A stretch of DNA of 64,000 nucleotides from an uncultured Mycoplasmatota bacterium (GTDB lineage: Bacteria > Bacillota_I > Bacilli_A > RF39 > UBA660): NCBI GenBank assembly GCA_937944975.1, contig CALEBF010000002.1, forward strand, positions 1-64,000, given 5' to 3'. The position numbers and the translations under genes were made by a program. The notes beneath the pieces were generated by a model. It searched no databases and was not told where the DNA came from. It was given only the letters and a program-made list of their open reading frames with translations. Of the stretch, positions 44,698-53,816 are shown one piece after another (the stretch's first letter is position 1; every line of letters begins with the position of its first letter).

Positions 44698-45168
44698 ATG
44701 AAAGTATTTATATCTTGTCCGTTTACAGGTTTATGTGAAGATGATAATTATGAAATTAAAAATGAATATAAAGCTTTTTTTAATAAGTTAGTTGAAGGAA
44801 TTAAATTACGTGGGTATGATTATTATTTAGCTATTAAAAGAGAAAACTGGGGGAAGGAACATAAAGGACCAGAAGAATGTACAATAAGTGATTTTAATGG
44901 TGTAAAAGATAGTGATTTTTTGATAGTAATACCTGGCAATAGCGAATCAAAAGGTATTTCTGGTGGAGTTCATATAGAATTAGGATGGGCGTCAGCACTA
45001 AATAAAAAATTACACATATTAATTGAAAATAATTTTATGTATTCTCCAGTATTAATGGGATTATCAGTATTGACTGATACTGAATATCATGAGTGTAATG
45101 AATTTTTAAATGATAATATGTTAAAACAAATTTTTGAAATTATTGATAAAGAAGGGGAAAGTAGATAA
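44698..45168 (+). CDS. Nucleoside 2-deoxyribosyltransferase-family enzyme (CMP hydrolase-like)
   Basis: The 156-residue product belongs to the nucleoside 2-deoxyribosyltransferase superfamily: FISCPFTGLCEDD (about 3-15) forms the nucleotide pocket, and GGVHIELGWASALNKKL (about 82-98) carries the nucleophilic Glu. The same family includes MilB, BlsM and BcmB, which split CMP (or hydroxymethyl-CMP) to free the pyrimidine base at the start of nucleoside antibiotic pathways. That role is the most attractive here because of the gene context; plain nucleoside recycling cannot be excluded. AAGAGGGAAAA precedes ATG 44698. Confidence 0.75.
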   Translation: MKVFISCPFTGLCEDDNYEIKNEYKAFFNKLVEGIKLRGYDYYLAIKRENWGKEHKGPEECTISDFNGVKDSDFLIVIPGNSESKGISGGVHIELGWASALNKKLHILIENNFMYSPVLMGLSVLTDTEYHECNEFLNDNMLKQIFEIIDKEGESR

Positions 45169-45169
45169 T

Positions 45170-46192
45170 ATGTATTTGGAAATTATTAAAGAGAAAGAGG
45201 ACATATTAAAGTATTATGATACTCCGTTTTATGTATATTTAAATTTATCTAATATATGCAATGCCAATTGTGTGTTTTGCGAAGTTAGAACTAATAAAGA
45301 AAAAAAGTGTTCTATTAATGTAAAAGCAACTATTGATGAATTAGCTGAAATGGGAACCAAATATATACATTTTACAGGTGGAGGAGAGCCATTTGTTAAT
45401 GATGATATATTTGAATATTTAGATTATTGTACAAAAAAAGATATTAAAATAGTTTTAATTTCAAATGGGTGGAATTTAAATGAAGAAAAAATAAAAAAAT
45501 TGATCAAATATAATATAGTTGCTTTCTTTTTTTCAATAGATAGCTGTTATGCCAAGATTCATGATGAATTAAGAAGAGTTGATGGATTATTTGAAAGGGC
45601 AACTTCAAACATAAATTTAATAAAAAAATATATGCCTAATGTTAAAATAATTTTAAATCATGTATTAAATAAAAATAATATTAATGAATTTCAAAATTTT
45701 ATAAAAATGAAAGAATCTGTTGATTTTGATTATATTAATCCAATTGTTATAAAGGATTATCCACCATTATTCTTCTCTGAGAAACAAATGAAAAATTATA
45801 CTAATGATTTAGAAAAATTTTATAATCTTGCAAAAAATTATAAAATTCGATTTCTTTGTGAAAATATTGATTTTTTTAGTAATAATAATGTTTATGATAG
45901 TGGAGATAGAGAAAATAATTTAGATTTGCGTTGTGTATATCCAAGTTACTGTGCGTTCATTGATGCACCATCTAAAAAGGTTTATCCTTGTGATTGTTCA
46001 ATACATCGTGATAGAAAGTTATATTGTATAGGCAATTTAGGTGAAGCAAATTTTAAAGAAATATGGAACGGTGAAAAAAGAAAAAAATTAAAGAGTTTAC
46101 TTTTAAATAGTCAACTTGATTGTAAGAAAAAATGTGATGAGTGTAACTGTAAATTTAATAAATTTTATTTTCAAATTAATAAGGGGGAATAA
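45170..46192 (+). CDS. Radical SAM enzyme with Cys-rich C-terminus
   Basis: The 340-residue product has the radical SAM cluster CxxxCxxC in LSNICNANCVFCEVRT (about 24-39), the GGGEPFVND segment (about 67-75) that binds SAM, and a C-terminal cysteine-rich region (CVYPSYCAFI, YPCDCSIHR, CKKKCDECNC) that can hold auxiliary clusters, as in SPASM-like enzymes. In blasticidin S biosynthesis BlsE is a radical SAM decarboxylase of cytosylglucuronic acid. Its position next to an NDT-type gene and a glycosyltransferase makes that class of reaction plausible. I start at ATG 45170 with AAGGGGAAAG upstream; an earlier frame-open Met at 45134 overlaps the NDT gene. Confidence 0.85.
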   Translation: MYLEIIKEKEDILKYYDTPFYVYLNLSNICNANCVFCEVRTNKEKKCSINVKATIDELAEMGTKYIHFTGGGEPFVNDDIFEYLDYCTKKDIKIVLISNGWNLNEEKIKKLIKYNIVAFFFSIDSCYAKIHDELRRVDGLFERATSNINLIKKYMPNVKIILNHVLNKNNINEFQNFIKMKESVDFDYINPIVIKDYPPLFFSEKQMKNYTNDLEKFYNLAKNYKIRFLCENIDFFSNNNVYDSGDRENNLDLRCVYPSYCAFIDAPSKKVYPCDCSIHRDRKLYCIGNLGEANFKEIWNGEKRKKLKSLLLNSQLDCKKKCDECNCKFNKFYFQINKGE

Positions 46193-46194
46193 TA

Positions 46195-47355
46195 GTGAAA
46201 AAAATATTAGTTTCGGCGGAAATGTTTGGTTATGGACCTATTACAACTTTATTAAATGTAATGCCAGAATTTTCAACTTATGATGATTTAGAATTTGATT
46301 TTATTGGTAATGGTGTTGCATTAGAACAAGCTAAAATGTCAGGTTTTTTTAAAAATTTCTATGTTTGTAACACCTATGACATAGATGATTTAGAAAAATT
46401 TAAAAAAATATTTCCAACTTACGATGCTATGATTTCGTCAGAAAATCCAGTAGGAATAATTTTTGGAATGGAACATGGTATAAAAAAAGTATACTATATT
46501 GATAATTTAGTGTGGATGTGGGATATAATTGATTCAAGATTAAATAATGTTTCTAAATTCTTTATATCAGAAACAATTCCTTGTAGAGAAAATTTTGCTA
46601 GAATTGGTAAAAATATAAAAAATCCTATTTTTGTTGGACCGATTAGAGAATTAAATGAAAATACTACTTCTTTAACTGAAAAAAAAGTTATTATTAATAT
46701 AGGTGGAGCAGGTTCTTATTTATTAGATAAAAATTTAATTATAGAATTTTATAATTGCTTAATAAATACTATATTAGAAACAACTGATTTTGTGAATTCT
46801 TTCGACAAAATTATTATATGTGGAGGTAGTAATGTTATTTCAAATTTAAATATAAAATGTAAATCCTCTAAAATTATTTTAAGAACATTATCTAACAAAG
46901 AATATTTGAAAGAACTAGAAACTGCAAGTCATTGTATATTAGCTTCTGGTTTGGGTAATTATATTGAAACCTTATCAAAAGATAAAAATATTTTATATTT
47001 GCCATCAATAAATTATAGTCAATTTCTTCAATTTAAATATTACAAAAAATTAGATTTAGGATTTAAGTTAATGAATTGGGATGTTTTTGATTTTTTTGAA
47101 GATGTTCCTGAATTACTAGACGAAGAAGCAGGTGTAAATCTTGTTGTAAATAATATTAAAAAATTTTTAATCAATCCTCCAAAAGAAAAAATAAAGAAAG
47201 AAATTACTGATTACTTGAATGTGGATCAAAGTGATTATTATGAAAAGAGAAAATCTATCTTTAATAAATATAATAAAAATGCAGGTAAAGTTATAGCTAA
47301 TATTATTTATGAAGATTTAATGAAAGAAGATGATGATTATGAAAATACCAAATAA
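46195..47355 (+). CDS. GT-B-fold glycosyltransferase-like protein
   Basis: The 386-residue product has an N-terminal Rossmann-like part (MKKILVSAEMFGYGPITTLL) and a C-terminal half with NIGGAGSYLL, IIICGGSNV and HCILASGLGNYIETLSKDK, reminiscent of the donor-binding half of MurG/UGT-like GT-B enzymes. No signal or membrane helix. In cytosine nucleoside pathways the corresponding step is transfer of glucuronic acid to cytosine; here acceptor and donor are not known. The start is GTG 46195, with AAGGGGGAAT upstream; the stop of the radical SAM gene is two bases away. Confidence is moderate because the family match is by layout. Confidence 0.6.
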   Translation: MKKILVSAEMFGYGPITTLLNVMPEFSTYDDLEFDFIGNGVALEQAKMSGFFKNFYVCNTYDIDDLEKFKKIFPTYDAMISSENPVGIIFGMEHGIKKVYYIDNLVWMWDIIDSRLNNVSKFFISETIPCRENFARIGKNIKNPIFVGPIRELNENTTSLTEKKVIINIGGAGSYLLDKNLIIEFYNCLINTILETTDFVNSFDKIIICGGSNVISNLNIKCKSSKIILRTLSNKEYLKELETASHCILASGLGNYIETLSKDKNILYLPSINYSQFLQFKYYKKLDLGFKLMNWDVFDFFEDVPELLDEEAGVNLVVNNIKKFLINPPKEKIKKEITDYLNVDQSDYYEKRKSIFNKYNKNAGKVIANIIYEDLMKEDDDYENTK

Positions 47356-48532
47356 TCCTTTTTTTGGAACACATTATATTGGTAAAGAAGAACGAAAAGC
47401 CGTAAATAAAGTAATGAAAAGTAAAAGTTTATTTAGATATCAAGGACCTGATTTACTTTATTTCACGGATAAATTTGAAGAATCAATGAAAAAATATCTA
47501 AATGTAAAATATGTATTAGCCTGTTCAAATGGAGGTGCTGCATTAAAATTAAGTTGTATTGCTCTAGGAATTGGTGTTGGTGATGAGGTTTTAGTTCCAT
47601 CTTTTACATTTATTGCTTCAGCAAGTAGTATTTTATCTACTGGTGCAATTCCTAAATTTATTGATATTGATGAGACCATGAATGTTGATCCTAAAAGCAT
47701 AGAAAAAAATATTTCTGATAGAACTAAAGCTATTATGGTAGTGCATATGCAAGGTGCTCCTGCAAATATGAAGGAGATTATGAAAATAGCAAAGAAACAT
47801 AATTTGAAGGTTATAGAAGATACGGCTCAAGCTTTAGGTGCAGAATTAAATGGTAAAAAGGTAGGAACTTTTGGAGATTGTGGAGCTTTTAGTTTACAAG
47901 CAGGTAAGACAATTACTTGTGGTGAAGGCGGATTTTTTGCTACAAATAATAAAGAATTATATATAAGAGCAAAAATGTATCATGATAATGGTGGCTATAG
48001 ATTAGGCAGCGATTATCCAACCTGGGAAAATAAAAAAACATTTTTTGGAGAAAATTTTAAATTAACAGAAATACAAAGTGCTATCGCTTTAGAACAATTA
48101 AAGAAAATTGATAAAATAATTGATAAGCAAGAAAAGAGTTATCAATTTATAATTAATAAAATTGATATAAATTATTATAAGATACGTCCTTTTGTAAAGG
48201 GGGCTAAAACTTTCAAAATGAGCTTAGGAATTATTTTTGAAACAGAAGAAAAATGTCAAGATTTTATTAAATTTATGAACACAAATGGAATAGGATTTAA
48301 TACTTATTGCAGTAATTTGATAGATAAGTATGATACATTTAAATATAAACATTCATGGCACAAAAGTGGATTTCCATATTCTATTACAGATTATGTTCCT
48401 ACAAAATGTAAGGCTGCTGAAGATTTGTTTAGAAGGGTGGCATGGTTCAATTTATCTTCTGAGTTAAAGAAAAGACATTTAAAGTACATAGTTTCAAAAT
48501 TGGAGGAATATAAAAATGAACAAACAGCATAA
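47339..48532 (+). CDS. DegT/DnrJ/EryC1 aminotransferase (first copy)
   Basis: This is a PLP-dependent sugar aminotransferase. The 397-residue product has the nucleotide-sugar-type N-terminus (FFGTHYIGKEERKAVNKVMKS), GGAALKLSCIALGIGVGDEV, VVHMQGAPANM, EDTAQALGAELNGKKVGTFG and the PLP Lys in SLQAGKTITCGEGGF (about residue 192). In the family this arm aminates a keto sugar or cyclitol. ATG 47339 is preferred over 47330 or 47333 because of spacing from AAAGAAGA. It overlaps the end of the glycosyltransferase by 17 bases. Confidence 0.88.
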   Translation: MKIPNNPFFGTHYIGKEERKAVNKVMKSKSLFRYQGPDLLYFTDKFEESMKKYLNVKYVLACSNGGAALKLSCIALGIGVGDEVLVPSFTFIASASSILSTGAIPKFIDIDETMNVDPKSIEKNISDRTKAIMVVHMQGAPANMKEIMKIAKKHNLKVIEDTAQALGAELNGKKVGTFGDCGAFSLQAGKTITCGEGGFFATNNKELYIRAKMYHDNGGYRLGSDYPTWENKKTFFGENFKLTEIQSAIALEQLKKIDKIIDKQEKSYQFIINKIDINYYKIRPFVKGAKTFKMSLGIIFETEEKCQDFIKFMNTNGIGFNTYCSNLIDKYDTFKYKHSWHKSGFPYSITDYVPTKCKAAEDLFRRVAWFNLSSELKKRHLKYIVSKLEEYKNEQTA

Positions 48533-49370
48533 TTTCACTTTCTCTGATTTTTGGACGAATGCAGTTTATGATAGATTTTCAGAAGAAAATATATTAAAAA
48601 TAAATGATTTATTATTTGCAAAAATAGATGATATTTTTAGATGTCAGCAGTTTTTTGAATTTTCAATAAATCCACCAGAATATAATAAATTGCTAACATA
48701 TTTAAATAAAAATAATAAATTTAGATTTAATTATATTGACCAAAATTTATTTGACAATATAAATAACTGGTGTAAATTGAATGAATTAAATTTAGAAATA
48801 ATTGATTGTTGGGAGGCTCCAAAATTAAAATTAACTTCAAATAGAATTGAAAATTATTTGTTATCTAATTGTGGCAAACAAACTAAAAAAAACTATTTGA
48901 AATATAAGAATAGTTTTAATGACTATGTATATTTAGATTCAAATTGTTATGATATGGATAAGTTATGGAATGATGTTTTATCAATTGATAAAAATTCATG
49001 GAAATATCGTGAACAAAGTGATATGAAAAGTTTAAATAGAGAAGATTTACAATACAAGAAATTTTTATATAATAATAGACAAAATTCCTTTTTAAATGTT
49101 GTGTATAGGGATGATGTTCCCATTGCTTATTCATTGTTTTTTAAAAATATTAAAACAAAGCAATGGTATGCAGTAAAATGGGGAGCTTCGGATTTAGGTA
49201 GAAAATATTATGCAGGTTTTTTTTGCTTGTATAATCATTTAGAAAAAATAGAAAAATCAGATGGAATGATAAATATAGATTTTTGGGGTAGAAGAAGCCC
49301 AACCTATAATTTATTAAAAAATTATGAAGATAATAGATATCATATATTAGTTAGTAAATGGGGTGCTTGA
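48516..49370 (+). CDS. GNAT/BioF2-like acyltransferase, Fem-related (first of pair)
   Basis: The 284-residue product fits the FemAB/BioF2-like GNAT family (Pfam Acetyltransf_6), which includes aminoacyl-tRNA-dependent transferases. Visible parts are the DYVYLDSNCYDMDKLWNDVL middle, the RDDVPIAYSLFF beta strand and the WYAVKWGASDLGRKYY to INIDFWGRRSPTYNLLKN C-terminal block. A tRNA-dependent amino acid ligation would parallel BlsK in blasticidin S formation. It overlaps the DegT gene by 17 bases and has GGAGGAATATAAAA upstream. Confidence 0.7.
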   Translation: MNKQHNFTFSDFWTNAVYDRFSEENILKINDLLFAKIDDIFRCQQFFEFSINPPEYNKLLTYLNKNNKFRFNYIDQNLFDNINNWCKLNELNLEIIDCWEAPKLKLTSNRIENYLLSNCGKQTKKNYLKYKNSFNDYVYLDSNCYDMDKLWNDVLSIDKNSWKYREQSDMKSLNREDLQYKKFLYNNRQNSFLNVVYRDDVPIAYSLFFKNIKTKQWYAVKWGASDLGRKYYAGFFCLYNHLEKIEKSDGMINIDFWGRRSPTYNLLKNYEDNRYHILVSKWGA

Positions 49371-49374
49371 ACAA

Positions 49375-50337
49375 ATGCATATAGAATTAAAAAAAATAGG
49401 TGAATTTAATGATTTAAATCAATTAGTTGATGATAGTTTTAATGGAACTTGTTTTGCTTATGATTGGTTCTTAATATTAAAAAAAGTTGATTATATATTG
49501 GCTATATTAAATAATAAAGGAAATGTGGTAGGGTTTATGCCTTTATTTGTTGATGAAAACGATCAAAAAAAATTGGCTCAAAGCACTATGTATATTCCAT
49601 ATGGTGGTCCAGTATTATTTCATCTTCCAACTAAAGAACGCCATAAAATAAAGTTTATTCGTGATATTGAATATCAGTTAGCTAAATATCTAAAAGATAA
49701 TTTTACTACGGTAAGTTTTTCAACAGATACTAAAATTAAAGATATAATGCCTTTTATAAGAGTTGGTTATATTCCAGAGGTTAGGTATACATATAAACTA
49801 GATTTACAAAAAACATTGGATGAAATATATATAAATTTTGGTTCTGATAGAAAAAAAGAAATTAGAAAAATGAATGCACTAGGAGTAGAAATAATTTGTG
49901 ATAGTAATTTGGAATATTTTGATTGTGAAAAAGCAATGAAATGGGAAAAAAAACACAATTTACCTTCTTCATCAGACTTTGTAAAAAAATACATTTTAAC
50001 AAGCATCACTAAAAATAGAGGAATGAGTTTTGTTTTAAAAAAAGATAAAGAAATATTAGGTGGAGTACATCTAGTATGGGATAAAACAACAGCTTATATT
50101 TTGTATTCATATTATGAAAACAAGGGTGCAATAACGACGATTTATTATAATATGATTAAATATTTAAAAGAAAATACAACAGTTAAATTTTTAGATTTTG
50201 AAGGTTCTGTGTATGAAAGTATAGAAGATTTTAATATGTCATTCGGAGCTTTTCAAGATAGATACTATAATTTGCATTGGAAAGATAAAAATATAGAAGA
50301 ATTGTACACTAATTTATATGAATATGGTGATAAATAA
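49375..50337 (+). CDS. GNAT/FemAB-like acyltransferase (second of pair)
   Basis: The 320-residue product has the fold of the preceding gene but is clearly closer to the FemAB/BioF2 consensus: DLQKTLDEIYINFGSDRKKE (about 143-162), IRKMNALGVEI, KDKEILGGVHLVWD (about 225-238) and FLDFEGSVYESIEDFNMSFGA (about 277-297). Two such enzymes in tandem may add two amino-acid units. I start at ATG 49375, with GGGGTG nine bases upstream; a GTG at 49363 is an alternative. It shares one base with the methyltransferase gene. Confidence 0.75.
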   Translation: MHIELKKIGEFNDLNQLVDDSFNGTCFAYDWFLILKKVDYILAILNNKGNVVGFMPLFVDENDQKKLAQSTMYIPYGGPVLFHLPTKERHKIKFIRDIEYQLAKYLKDNFTTVSFSTDTKIKDIMPFIRVGYIPEVRYTYKLDLQKTLDEIYINFGSDRKKEIRKMNALGVEIICDSNLEYFDCEKAMKWEKKHNLPSSSDFVKKYILTSITKNRGMSFVLKKDKEILGGVHLVWDKTTAYILYSYYENKGAITTIYYNMIKYLKENTTVKFLDFEGSVYESIEDFNMSFGAFQDRYYNLHWKDKNIEELYTNLYEYGDK

Positions 50338-51092
50338 TGGATTCAAAAAAAATGTTAGCTTATATGTATGATTTTTATAATTTACATACATTAAAAGGTC
50401 AAAATGATGATATACAATATTATAAAGCACAAATTAAATATTATAATGCAAAGACGGTTTTAATTGTTGGGGCAGGAACTGGAAGAGTAGCAATTCCATT
50501 AAATGATGTTGCAAAAGTTACGGCATTAGACTTTGATGAAGGAAGATTAGAAGTATTAAAAGAAAAATTAAATTCAATAGAAACAATATGTTGTAATATA
50601 AAAGAATTTATAACAAATAAGCAATATGATATGATCATTTTTCCATATAGTACAATTCAGTTTTCTAATTCAGAAGTTGAAATAGATAGTATAATAAAAC
50701 AATTATTAAAGTTTGTATCTTCTAATACGGTCATTTTGTTTGATATTTCTGATAGCTTTCGATACAAAGAAGATAAAGAAAATTTATTTTTATTTACTGA
50801 CTATTGTAATAAAGTTTTTGATAAAGTTTCAGTTTATTATACATCTAAAAAATATGATAAATATATAGAATTTAATGTGATTTATAAATTAGAAAGTAAA
50901 AATATTTCATTATTAGAACATGAAAAATATTATTATTATGATGAAAAGATGTATAAAAAATTATTTAAACAAAATAACTTAAATATTTTAAAAATAGATC
51001 AAGGTTATGGTGATGGGAATTTTGCACATAAACATATATATCATGTGAAAAAAGGAGTATCTTTTGCAACGGAGAAATCTTATGAGAAATGA
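50337..51092 (+). CDS. SAM-dependent methyltransferase (class I)
   Basis: The 251-residue product has the SAM motif VLIVGAGTGRVAIPL (about 40-54), an acidic end of the second strand (TALDFDEGRLEVLKEKL) and motif IV YDMIIFPYSTIQF (about 98-110). It resembles small-molecule N- or O-methyltransferases that act on amino sugars more than rRNA enzymes. Its ATG overlaps the preceding TAA by one base, so it is translationally coupled. The substrate is probably the aminosugar or peptidyl product of this cluster. Confidence 0.75.
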   Translation: MDSKKMLAYMYDFYNLHTLKGQNDDIQYYKAQIKYYNAKTVLIVGAGTGRVAIPLNDVAKVTALDFDEGRLEVLKEKLNSIETICCNIKEFITNKQYDMIIFPYSTIQFSNSEVEIDSIIKQLLKFVSSNTVILFDISDSFRYKEDKENLFLFTDYCNKVFDKVSVYYTSKKYDKYIEFNVIYKLESKNISLLEHEKYYYYDEKMYKKLFKQNNLNILKIDQGYGDGNFAHKHIYHVKKGVSFATEKSYEK

Positions 51093-52068
51093 TAATTTAA
51101 AGATTGGAAGATATTTAGCAAATATTTTTAATAAAAAAGTAGGTGTAATTACTTATTCTGGTACATTAGCAATAGAATTGGCTTTGTTAGATTGTAATTT
51201 ACCCCCAAAAACAGGAGTAATGGTTTCAAGTGAAGTATGTAGTTCTATTATAAATACTATTGTTAAATTAGGATTAACTCCAATAATAATATCACCTAAG
51301 AAAGATTTGATTATTACAAACGAAGATATTATACAAACTATAAATAAAAGTAATATAAATTGTGGGTGTATATTATTAGTCCATCAGTATGGCTTAGCAA
51401 ATAATATTTCCAAAATAAAAAAAGATTATCCAAATATTAAAATAATTGAAGATATTGCTCAAGCTTGGGATATTCGTTTTAAAAATACGTGTATTGGTGA
51501 ATATAGCGATTATATTGTTACATCGTTTGGTAAAACAAAACCTTTATCTTATGGCATAGCTGGAGCAATTATTACTGATAGAGATAAAATTTTATCAAAA
51601 ACTGATTTTTGTGATAATGAAAGTAGAGAAAGCAATGATATACTATATTCGTATGCATATCCATTATGCTGTGATATAGATATAAAAAAAATAGTAAAAA
51701 AAGCAAATGAAATTGTACTAATACAACGTACGGTTGCTAAATATTATAGTGATTTATTTGAAAATAATTCCTATATTCATTTCATTAAAACTGAAAATGA
51801 AAATACATGGCATAGATTTCCAATTTGGATTAAAGATAAAAAATATTACAATTATTTTATAAATTTATTGTATATATGTGAAATAGAATATCAGTTGCCT
51901 CATGCTGTTAAAAACGAAACGTTACCTATCATAAAAAAACATTCTATTGTTTATAATTATTCTGAAATGCAAGGGAATTTGATATTATTACGAACTAGAA
52001 TTTTTGATATAGAAAAATTTAGTGAAAAATTATTTAAATTAAAAGAATTATTGAATACCAAAATTTAA
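51082..52068 (+). CDS. DegT/DnrJ/EryC1-type aminotransferase (second copy)
   Basis: The 328-residue product is shorter and diverged from the first copy but keeps SGTLAIELALLDCN, IEDIAQAWDIRFKN and the PLP Lys in TSFGKTKPLSYGIAG (about 152-157). It may aminate a second position or act as a dehydratase. CGGAGAAA precedes ATG 51082, which lies within the end of the methyltransferase gene. It is the last gene of the operon; the next gene has its own promoter. Confidence 0.8.
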   Translation: MRNDNLKIGRYLANIFNKKVGVITYSGTLAIELALLDCNLPPKTGVMVSSEVCSSIINTIVKLGLTPIIISPKKDLIITNEDIIQTINKSNINCGCILLVHQYGLANNISKIKKDYPNIKIIEDIAQAWDIRFKNTCIGEYSDYIVTSFGKTKPLSYGIAGAIITDRDKILSKTDFCDNESRESNDILYSYAYPLCCDIDIKKIVKKANEIVLIQRTVAKYYSDLFENNSYIHFIKTENENTWHRFPIWIKDKKYYNYFINLLYICEIEYQLPHAVKNETLPIIKKHSIVYNYSEMQGNLILLRTRIFDIEKFSEKLFKLKELLNTKI

Positions 52069-52083
52069 ATTTTAATAAAAATG

Positions 52084-52092
52084 TGTTATAAT
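52084..52092 (+). promoter_or_regulatory. Extended -10 promoter of ABC-F gene
   Basis: TGTTATAAT matches the extended -10 consensus about 44 bases before the start codon of the ABC-F gene, which suggests expression independent of the biosynthetic operon. Confidence 0.55.
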
Positions 52093-52135
52093 AGACAATT
52101 GATAAAACAGTTAACTTTTAGAGAGGTGAAGATTT

Positions 52136-53815
52136 ATGATAGAAATTGCAATGAATAATGCCAAAAGAAATTTTGGATTTAAAAATGTTCTGGATGGATT
52201 TGATTTAGAAGCCACAACAGGTGAACGAATTGCTTTAATCGGACCGAATGGTTGTGGAAAAACAACAATATTTAAAATCATCGCTGGAGAAGAAAAATTA
52301 GATAGTGGAATGGTAACAACACGAAAAGGTGCAAGTATTGGTTTATTATCACAAATTCCACCAAAAGTTTCTGATGATTATACAGTTAGAGATTTACTAT
52401 TAAAAGATTTTCAAAAATTATTTGAAGTAGAAAGAAAGATGAGAGAGTGTGAGCAAAAACTTGCTACAGCATCTCCAAAAGATATGGATTACTTATTATC
52501 TGCTTATGGAAAATTGCAAGATTATTTTCAAAATATGGGTGGTTATGAAATAGACGAAAAGGTAAGCAAAATTTGTAATGGATTTAAAATATCTGATGAT
52601 ATGCTAGATAGGTCATTTAATACATTATCAGGTGGTGAAAAAACCATTGTTAATTTATCATCGTTAATTATTAGTAATCCTGATATCCTATTATTAGATG
52701 AACCAACAAACCATTTGGATATTGATACTTTAGAATGGTTTGAACAGTTTTTAGCTAATTATAAAGGAACTGTAATCATTAGTTCCCATGATAGGTATTT
52801 TTTAGATAAAGTTGCGACAAAAACAATATTTATTGATAAAGGAAAAGCTGATGTATATCATGGAAATTACACTTACTATCTACAAGAAAGTGAAAGAAGA
52901 GCATTAGCTGAATTCGAAGAATATAAAAATCAACAAAAACAAATTGAAGCTATGAAAAATACCGTAAAGAAATTAAGAGAATGGGGAACGCAAGGAGATA
53001 ATCCAAGATTTTTTCGAAGAGCAGCATGTATAGAAAAAAGATTAGAAAAGATGGAAATGTTAGATAGACCAGATACAAAAAAAACATTACCATTAGATTT
53101 CGAGGTAAAAGGACGTTCGGGTAAAGATGTTTTAGTAGTTGACGATTTAGGTTTAATGGCAGGAGATAAAGTACTTTTAGATGGGGCAGAAATGTCAGTT
53201 CAATATGGTGAAAAAGTATGCTTAATGGGAAAGAATGGAACTGGTAAGAGTACTTTTATAAAAGCACTTTTAGATCCGACTTCTGATTATGTATGCCAAG
53301 GAGAAATAAAATTAGGAAGTCAAGTATCAATTGGTTATATTCCACAAGAAATTCATTTTGAGGATGATAATGCTACTATTTTGGATGTTTCTAGAAAATC
53401 TTTTACTGGTTCAGAAACTCAATTAAGAGCTTCTTTAGCAAAATTTTTGTTTTATGGTGAAAATGTATTTAAACGAGTTGGAACATTATCAGGTGGTGAA
53501 AAAGTAAGATTAAAATTATTTGAATTAATTCAAAAGAAAGCTAATTTACTTATATTAGATGAGCCAACAAATCATATTGATATTGATACTAAAGAAATGT
53601 TGGAAGAAGCATTGAGCGAGTATGCTGGAACTTTATTATTTATATCACATGATAGGTATTTCATTAATCAATTGGCTGAAAGAATTGAAAATATTGAAGA
53701 TTGCCAATTTGTTAATTATTTAGGTAATTATGATTATTATAAAGAACAAAAGGTAAAAAAACTTACTTTTCCTTCCCAAACTAATAATGATTCTAAATCG
53801 AGAGGGAGAAGATAA
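52136..53815 (+). CDS. ABC-F ATPase (ribosome-protection type)
   Basis: ABC-F proteins bind the ribosome and can displace antibiotics from the peptidyl-transferase centre. The 559-residue product has two ATP-binding domains and no membrane helices: Walker A GPNGCGKTT and GKNGTGKST, signature LSGGEKT and LSGGEKV, and Walker B LLLDEPTNHLD and LILDEPTNHID. The inter-domain linker (KNQQKQIEAMKNTVKKLREWG and on) is of the length seen in resistance members. Its position after a nucleoside-type cluster suits self-protection, but a housekeeping ABC-F is possible. It ends one base before the next start. Confidence 0.88.
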   Translation: MIEIAMNNAKRNFGFKNVLDGFDLEATTGERIALIGPNGCGKTTIFKIIAGEEKLDSGMVTTRKGASIGLLSQIPPKVSDDYTVRDLLLKDFQKLFEVERKMRECEQKLATASPKDMDYLLSAYGKLQDYFQNMGGYEIDEKVSKICNGFKISDDMLDRSFNTLSGGEKTIVNLSSLIISNPDILLLDEPTNHLDIDTLEWFEQFLANYKGTVIISSHDRYFLDKVATKTIFIDKGKADVYHGNYTYYLQESERRALAEFEEYKNQQKQIEAMKNTVKKLREWGTQGDNPRFFRRAACIEKRLEKMEMLDRPDTKKTLPLDFEVKGRSGKDVLVVDDLGLMAGDKVLLDGAEMSVQYGEKVCLMGKNGTGKSTFIKALLDPTSDYVCQGEIKLGSQVSIGYIPQEIHFEDDNATILDVSRKSFTGSETQLRASLAKFLFYGENVFKRVGTLSGGEKVRLKLFELIQKKANLLILDEPTNHIDIDTKEMLEEALSEYAGTLLFISHDRYFINQLAERIENIEDCQFVNYLGNYDYYKEQKVKKLTFPSQTNNDSKSRGRR

Positions 53816-53816
53816 A

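Noticed and set aside
53787..53816. Longer start for the APH-like gene at 53787
   Set aside because: It would overlap the ABC-F coding end, whereas ATG 53817 has a good ribosome-binding site and fits the family N-terminus.
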